From Bacteriovorax sp. PP10 (GTDB taxonomy: Bacteria > Bdellovibrionota > Bacteriovoracia > Bacteriovoracales > Bacteriovoracaceae), in NCBI RefSeq assembly GCF_035013165.1, contig NZ_JAYGJQ010000001.1:1116001-1180000 (forward strand): DNA of 64,000 bases. The letters are read 5' to 3'. Positions 9,228 to 16,321 of the stretch are shown piece after piece. Below the pieces are notes generated by a model, which made no database searches, was not told the DNA's origin, and was given only the letters and a program-made list of their open reading frames with translations. Both the position numbers and the translations under genes were made by a program. Each line of letters starts with the position of its first letter. Position 1 is the first letter of the stretch.

Positions 9228-10350
9228 TCAGTGTCGCTAATGTAATTTCTGAAGCAATTCCAAAACGGTTTGCAGGGCCCCAGTAACCTGTTCCTGGATT
9301 TACATAAAGCCACATTTCTCCGTGACGATTGAGTCCACGATAAAATTTGTGAGCAAGGGGAATGAGTAAACTAAAAGGAAAAAATTGTCCGGCATGAGTA
9401 TGACCGGAAAACTGTAAGTGAAAACCCTGTTCTTCTGCTAGTGAATAGGGATCAGGTCTATGAGCTAATAAAATATTAAAGTCTGTTTTGATTTGGGTGA
9501 AACGTGCCTTTTTTAAATCGGGACGAAAGCTCTCGCCAAGTTGACCTGCCATGGGATCGGGAATACCGGCCAATAGAATCTTTGATCCATTGATTTCAAT
9601 AATTTTATTTTCATTTTCTAAAATCGTTAAACCAACATTTCTAAGCTCACTAAAAAGAGTTTTCATCCCCCAATAGTATTCGTGATTTCCTGTTACGTAG
9701 AAAACTCCATGACGAGATTTTAAATCAGACAATGGTTGTAAGTGTTGTTTGATTGATTCAGTATGAGCATCAACTAAATCACCAGTGATCACAATAATAT
9801 CTGGATCAAGTTCATTCGTTTTTTCTACAACTCTTCTTACATAACGACTTTGAATGGTCGGGCCGATATGCAAATCGCTGATCTGGGCAATTCTTATATA
9901 TTCAAGAGAGGGGTGTAAATCGGGGATAGGAATATTCACTTTAACAATTTTAGGTCCACGCACGACTGAAATAAAGCCAAAGACCGTCATACATAAGGCC
10001 AACAAGAAAATTCCAAAATGAGCGTTGCTCGTAAGGAAGCTTACACCATGATTAAAAAAGGCATACCCCACTGCGACGATATCAATAGGAATCGCAATCA
10101 TTATATACGTTCCCCAAAAACCCATGAAGGTTGAGCCTACCCAACTTAAAATCATAAACCATGGCGTTTTAAACACTTCTGGCCTTGATCTATTGATAAA
10201 AATTGAACTCACCATTGATGCAAAAAAAACAAAGGAGATCAAAATCATCGTGTATTGATGAAGAGGATTTATTTGAATTGCTTTAAAACATGTATAAGCA
10301 AAAAAGAAACTTAGGACGAGGATTAGTCTAATCATAATGTCTTTGATCAT
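9214..10350 (-). CDS. membrane-anchored metallophosphoesterase (YkuE/YaeI type)
   Basis: A 378-residue protein with four predicted N-terminal membrane helices (about residues 5-130) and a calcineurin-like domain after 150. The metal ligands are visible: DLH (159-161), GD (190-191), GNHE (221-224), a later LLAHRPDP and GHTHAGQ. Family members hydrolyse phosphodiesters, and YaeI/LpxG-like ones act on lipid A precursors such as UDP-diacylglucosamine, so a lipid substrate is possible but unproven. Translation starts behind AAGGAG, which lies within an AU-rich hairpin (10357-10389). Confidence 0.88.
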   Translation of the reverse strand: MIKDIMIRLILVLSFFFAYTCFKAIQINPLHQYTMILISFVFFASMVSSIFINRSRPEVFKTPWFMILSWVGSTFMGFWGTYIMIAIPIDIVAVGYAFFNHGVSFLTSNAHFGIFLLALCMTVFGFISVVRGPKIVKVNIPIPDLHPSLEYIRIAQISDLHIGPTIQSRYVRRVVEKTNELDPDIIVITGDLVDAHTESIKQHLQPLSDLKSRHGVFYVTGNHEYYWGMKTLFSELRNVGLTILENENKIIEINGSKILLAGIPDPMAGQLGESFRPDLKKARFTQIKTDFNILLAHRPDPYSLAEEQGFHLQFSGHTHAGQFFPFSLLIPLAHKFYRGLNRHGEMWLYVNPGTGYWGPANRFGIASEITLATLTKTS

Positions 10351-10356
10351 ACGATC

Positions 10357-10389
10357 TCCTTATATAGATGCAAATCAAAAATATAAGGA
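10357..10389 (-). promoter_or_regulatory. 5'-UTR hairpin covering the Shine-Dalgarno of the metallophosphoesterase gene
   Basis: On the minus strand TCCTTATAT pairs perfectly with ATATAAGGA over 9 bp around a 15-nt loop. The 3' arm contains all but the last base of the AAGGAG ribosome-binding site that sits 5 nt before the ATG at 10350. The stem is mostly A-U. The pairing is seen; control of translation, for example by temperature, is inference. Confidence 0.5.
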
Positions 10390-10501
10390 TGACTCGAAAT
10401 ACAAAAATGTTAATAACCCAATAATGCCCCTTACAGTTTGGAATAATTCCATAACACACATAGAAGAAGCACAAAATGCGTCGCTTTTAGCGTGATATTT
10501 T

Positions 10502-10516
10502 TGGCACGTTAACTGC
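10502..10516 (+). promoter_or_regulatory. possible sigma-54 (-24/-12) promoter for the BON-domain gene
   Basis: TGGCAC-GTTAA-CTGC matches the RpoN consensus TGGCAC-N5-TTGC with one mismatch, and the GG and GC doublets have the required 12-bp spacing. Transcription would start near 10528, leaving a leader of about 90 nt. No enhancer site or RpoN gene is visible in the window, so the call rests on the motif alone. Confidence 0.42.
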
Positions 10517-10617
10517 TTCAAGTATGTGTTCCAAATTTTCTAACAAAAAAAAAGAAGAGCTAAAATTTCAAAAAAAACATTCTACAAAAGTAGAACTTTA
10601 AAAACATGGAGGCATTT

Positions 10618-11706
10618 ATGAACCGCAAACACAGAAACCAAAGCATGCAATCTCAACAACCAAGAGGGACTCGTGCAGGACAACAATTCAACCAAAATTA
10701 TGGATCGAACCAAAGTTATGGTTCAAGTCATTCTGATCAAGACCAAGATTATGAAGGAATGCAAACGGGACCACGCTCGAGAAATTTCTCAGGAAATTCT
10801 TCTTGGTCAGCTGATGATTCAGCTTTAGATAACACAAGATCATCTTCTCAATCATACCGTGATACAGATTACGATCTGGATGGTTCAACTTACGGGGGCC
10901 AAGGCCGCTCACCAAGAGGAATGGATAGAAATTTTGGTGGAAGACTTGGAGCTTCTGAGTATGGATCATCATATGGATCTACCTATGGTGAATATGAAAC
11001 TAACGATAGAAACAGACAACCATCAAGATATTCACCTTTAGATGAAGACAGATACTCTGGATCAGACAGAGGATCAAGATTCGCTTCAGATAGAAATATG
11101 GATAGATCAGGATCTTCATCTGAAAGATTTGGATATCCATCAAACATGAATGCTTGGTCAGGAGCTGACCGCTCTTATAATTCGGGAAGAACTCCTGGAA
11201 GAATGGGGCAAGGAACATTTGGAACACAAGATATGGATTCAACAAATCTACATTCATATGGAGCAGCTGGAACATCTGCTTTCGGAACATTTGGTGACGG
11301 CGTTGCTGATCGTTCAGATTGGGGATCAACACACTCTAACTTAAGAAACTTCCATGGGAAAGGTCCTAAAGGATATAAACGTTCTGACGATCGTATTAAA
11401 GAAGACGTTTGTGAAACGCTTGCACGCGATCCTAGAATCGATGCAAGTGAAATCGAAGTGAAAGTTGATAATGCAATGGTCACTTTATCAGGAACAGTTG
11501 ATAGCAGAGAAGTAAAACGTGCAGCTGAAATGATTATTGAAAATCTTTCAGGTGTTGATGACGTTAAAAACGATCTCAAGGTAAAACGCTCTGAAGAAGC
11601 AGGATATGACATGCAAGCTTCTTCTGGGACAAGCAGATTAAACTCTGGAGCTTCTAGCTCTCAGACTTCAAAATCAACTTCTACTAAAGGCACAAGTCAC
11701 ATTTAG
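10618..11706 (+). CDS. BON-domain protein with a long low-complexity N-terminus
   Basis: A 362-residue protein. The first roughly 245 residues are disordered and rich in Ser, Gly, Asp, Tyr, Arg and Gln, with many SYGS and DRY-like pieces. A segment reading GKGPKGYKRSDDRIKEDVCE leads into a BON domain (about 255-325, IEVKVDNAMVTLSGTVDSRE), then a Ser/Thr-rich tail. BON domains bind membranes or phospholipids and occur in OsmY-like stress proteins; this GPKGY-RSD-type architecture recurs in bacterial stress proteins. There is no signal peptide. An upstream in-frame ATG at 10606 is rejected because the TGGAGG SD (10607-10612) lies over it and 5 nt before the ATG at 10618. Confidence 0.85.
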   Translation: MNRKHRNQSMQSQQPRGTRAGQQFNQNYGSNQSYGSSHSDQDQDYEGMQTGPRSRNFSGNSSWSADDSALDNTRSSSQSYRDTDYDLDGSTYGGQGRSPRGMDRNFGGRLGASEYGSSYGSTYGEYETNDRNRQPSRYSPLDEDRYSGSDRGSRFASDRNMDRSGSSSERFGYPSNMNAWSGADRSYNSGRTPGRMGQGTFGTQDMDSTNLHSYGAAGTSAFGTFGDGVADRSDWGSTHSNLRNFHGKGPKGYKRSDDRIKEDVCETLARDPRIDASEIEVKVDNAMVTLSGTVDSREVKRAAEMIIENLSGVDDVKNDLKVKRSEEAGYDMQASSGTSRLNSGASSSQTSKSTSTKGTSHI

Positions 11707-11719
11707 GTATGATGACATG

Positions 11720-11751
11720 GGCCCTCTGAGAAATCAGAGGGCCTTTTTTTT
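11720..11751 (+). terminator. Rho-independent terminator after the BON-domain gene
   Basis: GGCCCTCTGA and TCAGAGGGCC form a perfect 10-bp stem with a GAAA tetraloop, followed at once by eight T residues. It lies 14 bp past the stop codon. Confidence 0.95.
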
Positions 11752-11848
11752 ATTTATAATACATTCCACAATTATCAGGATTTTATCAAGGAAGAGTTGA
11801 CCGAATCTTAACGGGACAACTTGTGCATTTTCTCGCACTCTCTACTTA

Positions 11849-12592
11849 ATGATTTTAACAGATCTTCATATTCACTCAACATACAGTGATGGACATTTAA
11901 CCATCCCTGAGCTTGTTGACTTCTATGGCAAAAAGAATTTTAAAATCATTGCTATAACAGATCATCTTTGTGAAGAAGGAACATTTTTAGGAAAGGCCTC
12001 CAACTTTCTGGAAAAAACTCTGACCAAAGATTCATTTCCATTCTATTTAAAGCTGATTGAACGAGAGGCGGCAAGAGCAATGGAAGAATATGGAATGCTG
12101 GTTATTCCAGGAGTGGAGTTTACTAAAAACTCCTTATACTTCAAAAGATCAGCACACATCTTAGCTTTAGGAATTAAAGAATATGTGTCAGCAGATAAAA
12201 ATATTCATGAACTCCTTAGTGAAATAAAAAAGCAGGGCGCGCTTTCAATTGCTGCTCACCCGGTTTCTACCAGGATGGTGGAGCATCAAACTTATCATTT
12301 GTGGGATAATCGCGAAGAGTTAACAGATAAGATTGATGCATGGGAAGTGGCGAGCGGCCCGCATTTCTTTGAGGAAGTTTTTGATAGTGGTTTAAGACTT
12401 ATCGCTAATTCAGATTTTCACCACCCGAAACAAATTAATTCGTGGAAGACAAAAATCGATTGCGAACTAAATTTTGAATCGATGTGTACAGCAATCAAAG
12501 AGCAACGAATTGAGTTTATTCAATACTCCGAATTCAATTCGAAATCCGTCGGACTTCAGCAATTAGTAACAAACGAAGGTGTTCATTACTAA
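11849..12592 (+). CDS. PHP-domain metal-dependent phosphoesterase
   Basis: A 247-residue protein with the four PHP motifs: DLHIHSTYSDG (5-15), AITDH near residue 45, a conserved E in IPGVEF, AAHPV, and NSDFHH near the C-terminus. These His and Asp residues bind a trinuclear metal site. Relatives include the 3',5'-nucleoside bisphosphate phosphatase YciV/TrpH, histidinol phosphatase and polymerase PHP domains; YciV-like or tRNA/nucleotide phosphatase activity is most likely, but the substrate is unknown. It is encoded alone. The last codons form the 5' arm and part of the 3' arm of a terminator hairpin. Confidence 0.87.
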   Translation: MILTDLHIHSTYSDGHLTIPELVDFYGKKNFKIIAITDHLCEEGTFLGKASNFLEKTLTKDSFPFYLKLIEREAARAMEEYGMLVIPGVEFTKNSLYFKRSAHILALGIKEYVSADKNIHELLSEIKKQGALSIAAHPVSTRMVEHQTYHLWDNREELTDKIDAWEVASGPHFFEEVFDSGLRLIANSDFHHPKQINSWKTKIDCELNFESMCTAIKEQRIEFIQYSEFNSKSVGLQQLVTNEGVHY

Positions 12593-12607
12593 TTGCTGGA
12601 GTTTTTT
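12557..12607 (+). terminator. terminator whose stem is largely inside the end of the PHP gene
   Basis: CAGCAATTAGTAA (12557-12569) pairs perfectly with TTACTAATTGCTG (12586-12598), a 13-bp stem with a 16-nt loop, followed by a T run at 12602-12607. The stop codon TAA (12590-12592) lies in the 3' arm, so coding sequence supplies most of the hairpin. The loop is longer than usual. Confidence 0.72.
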
Positions 12608-12608
12608 A

Positions 12609-13139
12609 TTAAACAGCTTTTACGAATTGTACATCGATAGAAATGCTGACTTCATCACCAACTAATAAACCACCAGCTTCAAGGGCCGCGTTCCAAGTTA
12701 ATCCAAAATCTTTACGGCTAATCTTTGTTGTGGCCGAAGCTCCAATCTTAGCATTCCCCCACGGGTCTTTTAATTCTTCACTCGGTCCTTCTACATCCAA
12801 TGTCACCGCATTTGTCACACCGTGAATTGTCAGGCTGCCGATGATTCTTAAATCACCTCCATTTTTTTCAATGCGAGTCGATTTAAAAGTAAGTGTTGGG
12901 TATTTCTCGACATCAAAAAAGTCCGCACTTTTTAAGTGGGTGTCTCTTTGTGCTTCGCGAGTATTAATGCTTGCCACATCAATAGTAACATCGACAGTTG
13001 AGTTAGATGGATTTGCTGCATCGTAAATAAATGTTCCGCTTAATTTTTCAAATCCACCATGAACTTTGGCGATCATCATATGTTTAATTGAAAAGTTTGC
13101 TGAAGAGTGTGAAGGGTCGATTTGGTAAGTGTTACTCAT
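12609..13139 (-). CDS. YceI-family lipid-binding-like protein
   Basis: A 176-residue protein, the typical size for a YceI lipocalin-like barrel. It begins YQIDPSHSSANFSIKH and contains TFKSTRIEK, IIGSLTIHGVT and SRKDFGLTWN, all conserved YceI features. YceI proteins bind isoprenoid chains; E. coli YceI is periplasmic and induced by high pH and osmolarity. This copy has no signal peptide, so it would be cytoplasmic. It is divergent from a LysR regulator across 128 bp, which suggests that LysR controls it. Confidence 0.93.
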   Translation of the reverse strand: MSNTYQIDPSHSSANFSIKHMMIAKVHGGFEKLSGTFIYDAANPSNSTVDVTIDVASINTREAQRDTHLKSADFFDVEKYPTLTFKSTRIEKNGGDLRIIGSLTIHGVTNAVTLDVEGPSEELKDPWGNAKIGASATTKISRKDFGLTWNAALEAGGLLVGDEVSISIDVQFVKAV

Positions 13140-13233
13140 ATAGTTCTCCTAAGTATTTTTGTATTCAAGTCAGTCTTGATCCTTATGACTACTTTACGGC
13201 CGATTGCTATATTTTATTAGATAGGAATAACTG

Positions 13234-13245
13234 GAATTATAATTC
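13234..13245. promoter_or_regulatory. 12-bp perfect palindrome between yceI-like and lysR-type genes
   Basis: GAATTATAATTC is a perfect palindrome centred between the divergent genes, 22 bp before the LysR start. LysR regulators usually bind dyads of the T-N11-A type in such divergent regions, so it is a candidate operator. An AT-rich palindrome of this length can also arise by chance. Confidence 0.35.
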
Positions 13246-13267
13246 AGCCTAATGTATAATCATTTTC

Positions 13268-14167
13268 ATGGATTTCAACGAAGTAGCTATATTTATCAAA
13301 GTTGTTCAAGAAGGAAGTTTCTCTAAGGCGGCCGCTGGCCTTGGAATGCCTAATTCTACAGTCAGTGCCAAGATTTCTTCATTGGAGAAAAGACTCGGTG
13401 TCACACTGATTCAAAGAACGACAAGAAAACTCAATATCACTCCAGCTGGTACAGCTTATTTCAAAAGATGCATGCTGGGACTAGAGGAGATTAAAGCGGC
13501 CGAAGCTGAGATCGCCAATCTTCAAGGTGAGCCTCAAGGGTTACTGCGAATTACTGCACCGACTGAATTAGGAAGTACTGTGCTTCCTCAATTAGTTTCA
13601 GAGTACACAAAAAAATATCCTAAAGTGCGCATTGAAATTTTACTGACAGATAGAAGAGTCGATCTTTTAAGTGAGAACATTGATCTTGCGATTCGTGCAG
13701 GAGAGATGAAAGACTCAACATTAATTGCCAGAAGAGTTGGTGCCATTTATTTTGCCCCCTTTGCTTCGCCAAAATATTTAAAAGCAAAAGGTAACCCAAC
13801 ACATCCAAGAGAATTAAAACAACACAGCTGCTTGCAATTCACTCCACTAGGAGTTGATGAATGGAAGATGACGAGTTCTAAAGGTTCTCTCAATGTTCCT
13901 TTGTCTGCTCGCGTTTTAATAAATGATATGGCAGCATTAAAAAAGATGGCCGTGATGGGAGATGGTATTGTTTTTCTTCCTACCTATTATTGTTATACAG
14001 AAGTAAGTAATAAGCAGCTTATACGCATTCTTCCCGAGTGGAGATCGAATTTAGCTCCTGTGCACTTTGTGTATCCCGCGCAGAGATTTGTAACGCCAAA
14101 GCTTAGTGCATTTATGGCAATGGCAAGTGATGCAATCAAAAAAAGCTTCGAAGATTTTGAAATTTAA
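13268..14167 (+). CDS. LysR-family transcriptional regulator
   Basis: A 299-residue protein of standard LysR length. The N-terminal winged helix-turn-helix is clear (FIKVVQEGSFSKAAAGLG, then STVSAKISSLEKRLGVTLI, QRTTRKLNITPAG), followed by a periplasmic-binding-like effector domain with IDLAIRAGEM. It resembles the CrgA/AaeR-like branch. Its divergent neighbour is the YceI-family gene, the most likely target. The effector is unknown. Confidence 0.93.
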   Translation: MDFNEVAIFIKVVQEGSFSKAAAGLGMPNSTVSAKISSLEKRLGVTLIQRTTRKLNITPAGTAYFKRCMLGLEEIKAAEAEIANLQGEPQGLLRITAPTELGSTVLPQLVSEYTKKYPKVRIEILLTDRRVDLLSENIDLAIRAGEMKDSTLIARRVGAIYFAPFASPKYLKAKGNPTHPRELKQHSCLQFTPLGVDEWKMTSSKGSLNVPLSARVLINDMAALKKMAVMGDGIVFLPTYYCYTEVSNKQLIRILPEWRSNLAPVHFVYPAQRFVTPKLSAFMAMASDAIKKSFEDFEI

Positions 14168-14254
14168 AAAACACTATTCAATCAATAGTTGAACGTTTTA
14201 CACTAAGAAGTTCCTGAAATTTAGCACTTTAATATTCACAACTAGGAGTACTCA

Positions 14255-15406
14255 ATGAAGCGCAATGTTATATTGATCAGCTTATTATGTCTGGCAATGT
14301 TCGGATGTAACAAAAAATCTGACGAAATTAAAATAGGAGTTTACGGACCATTCTCTGGTGGATCAGCACCAATGGGTGTTTCAATGAGAAATGGAGCGAG
14401 AATCGCAGTAGAAGAAATCAATGCTGCTGGTGGAGTGCTTGGAAAAAAAATCGCTTTGATCGATCGTGATGATGAAGCAAAGAATGAGCGTGGTGGACAA
14501 ATCATGCAAGAGCTTCTTGATAAAGAAGGTGTCGTAGCAGTTCTGGGACCAGCTAACACTGGTGTAGCAAACGCATCTACTCAATACACAAACCAAAAGA
14601 AAATTCCTCAAATCATCAACATCGCTGCTGGTGCAAAGGTTAATGAATTCTTCGCAACAAATCCTGAAAACTATATTTTCAGAATTGCTGCTAACGATGA
14701 CATCCAATCAAAAGTTATTGTTGGTCAGGCATTAAAAAGAGGAGCTAAAAAACCAGCTCTACTTTGTGATGACACTAACTACGGACAAAATGGCCGTGAA
14801 AAAATGGAAGCTGTTCTAGCTGCTGCTGGTGTAAAACCAGTTTACGTTGGAAAATTTAAACTGAAAGATTCAGACATGACGGCTCAACTTCAAGAAGCAA
14901 AAGCTGCTGGAGCTGACGTTATTCTAGCTTACGGAATCGGACCTGAGTTAGCTGCAGTATCAAACTCAATGGATCGTATTTCTTGGAAAGTTCCAATGAT
15001 TGGTTCATGGACATTATCAATGTCAAACTACACAACTAACGCTGGGAAAAATGGTAACGGAACAATGATGCCACAAACTTTCATTGAATCAGTTGCAACT
15101 TCTCCAAAGCAACAAGCTTTCCTAAAAGCTTACAATGATAAATTCAAAGAATCTCCAATCTCTTCAGCTGTATCAGCTGCTCAAGGTTACGATTCAGTTT
15201 ATCTTCTTAAACTTGCAATGGAGCAAGCAGGGTCAACTGAAGGTGTGAAAATTAAAAACGCTCTTGAAAACCTGACTGCAACTTATGAAGGTTTGACTGG
15301 AACTTATACAAAACCATTCTCATCGACAGATCACGAAGCAATCAAAGAAGCTAACGTAATGCTTGGTATGGTTCAAGACGGAAAAATTATTTCATCGGAA
15401 AAATAA
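14255..15406 (+). CDS. livJ: branched-chain amino-acid ABC transporter substrate-binding lipoprotein
   Basis: A 383-residue type I periplasmic binding protein (LivJ/LivK fold) with a short signal ending LAMFGC, where Cys18 is a likely lipidation site. The start of the mature domain IKIGVYGPFSGG and the later GVVAVLGPANTGV are typical for the family. It captures leucine, isoleucine, valine or a related amino acid outside the inner membrane. It is first of four genes (livJ-livH-livMG-livF) with tight spacing; an AGGAG SD precedes its ATG. Related proteins also bind amides or aromatic compounds, so the exact ligand is uncertain. Confidence 0.9.
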   Translation: MKRNVILISLLCLAMFGCNKKSDEIKIGVYGPFSGGSAPMGVSMRNGARIAVEEINAAGGVLGKKIALIDRDDEAKNERGGQIMQELLDKEGVVAVLGPANTGVANASTQYTNQKKIPQIINIAAGAKVNEFFATNPENYIFRIAANDDIQSKVIVGQALKRGAKKPALLCDDTNYGQNGREKMEAVLAAAGVKPVYVGKFKLKDSDMTAQLQEAKAAGADVILAYGIGPELAAVSNSMDRISWKVPMIGSWTLSMSNYTTNAGKNGNGTMMPQTFIESVATSPKQQAFLKAYNDKFKESPISSAVSAAQGYDSVYLLKLAMEQAGSTEGVKIKNALENLTATYEGLTGTYTKPFSSTDHEAIKEANVMLGMVQDGKIISSEK

Positions 15407-15409
15407 AAA

Positions 15410-16306
15410 ATGACTGAAGTTCTACAACTTATTATTTCAGGTGCAATTCAGGGTATGATCTATGCCCTGATTGCATTTGGTTACAATTTAACTTTTTCTA
15501 CTTCAAAAACCATTAACTTCTCTCTCGGGCAAATTGTTATGCTCGGGGGAGTGACTGGTTATATCTTGTATATAGATATGCAAAGTGGGCACTTATCGGG
15601 ACTACCTTTCATTGTTCCTTTATTAGGTGTTCTTGTTGTAGGAACTCTTGCCGGCGCTCTTGTTCACAAGACTGCTGTTGAACCTTCTTTAAAATTTAAA
15701 TCAGAGTACACATGGATTCTTGCCACTCTTGCAGTGGGGATCATCGTTAAAAACGGTGTTGAACAGCTTTGGTCTACTGGAGATTATAAAATGTTATCAC
15801 CACTAGGTGATGACGTTATAAGATTTGGTGGAATTGGAGTGTACGCACAAGAGATTTTGATTGTCATCGTCTCTCTCGGCATTGTTGTTGGTGTAGAGAT
15901 GTTTAAAAGAAAAACGATCTACGGAAAAGCGATTCAGGCCGTCAGTGAAGATAAAGCGACAGCAAGTTTAATGGGGATTCCTGAAAAATTTGTTATCACA
16001 GTTTCTTTTATGATGAGTGCTGCGATTGCTGCTATTGCTGGATTGTTAGTTGCTCCTCTTACTTTTGTTTCCGCTACCATGGGAACAGTACTAGGGATCA
16101 AAGCTTATTCGGTGTCTATCATCGGAGGCCTTGAATCAGGTTTTGGTCCACTGGTGGGCGGACTGATTTTAGGAATTTCTGAGACATTAACAGCAAGATA
16201 TATTTCAACCGGATATAAAGAGATGCCAGGATTTATTTTCCTGATCATCGTTATTCTTTTTAAACCAAACGGACTGTTTGGGAAAAAGATTATTAAAAAG
16301 GTCTAG
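15410..16306 (+). CDS. livH: branched-chain amino-acid ABC transporter permease LivH
   Basis: A 298-residue inner-membrane permease with about eight helices. It opens with LQLIISGAIQGMIYALIAFG, typical of LivH, and has SFMMSAAIAAIAGLLVAP and GAIIGG-like loops in the EAA region (SIIGGLESGFGPLVGGLILG). It forms the transport channel with the LivM half of the next protein. The ATG lies 3 bp after the livJ stop, implying translational coupling. Confidence 0.93.
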   Translation: MTEVLQLIISGAIQGMIYALIAFGYNLTFSTSKTINFSLGQIVMLGGVTGYILYIDMQSGHLSGLPFIVPLLGVLVVGTLAGALVHKTAVEPSLKFKSEYTWILATLAVGIIVKNGVEQLWSTGDYKMLSPLGDDVIRFGGIGVYAQEILIVIVSLGIVVGVEMFKRKTIYGKAIQAVSEDKATASLMGIPEKFVITVSFMMSAAIAAIAGLLVAPLTFVSATMGTVLGIKAYSVSIIGGLESGFGPLVGGLILGISETLTARYISTGYKEMPGFIFLIIVILFKPNGLFGKKIIKKV

Positions 16307-16321
16307 GACAAAGGAAACACA

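Noticed and set aside
11175-11612. Reverse-strand ORF of 145 residues opposite the BON-domain gene
   Set aside because: It lies over a repetitive coding region, is Ser-rich only because of the opposite strand's codon use, and has no SD.
14168-14254. Terminator or riboswitch before livJ
   Set aside because: Only a 6-bp hairpin (ACTATT/AATAGT) without a T-run; too weak.
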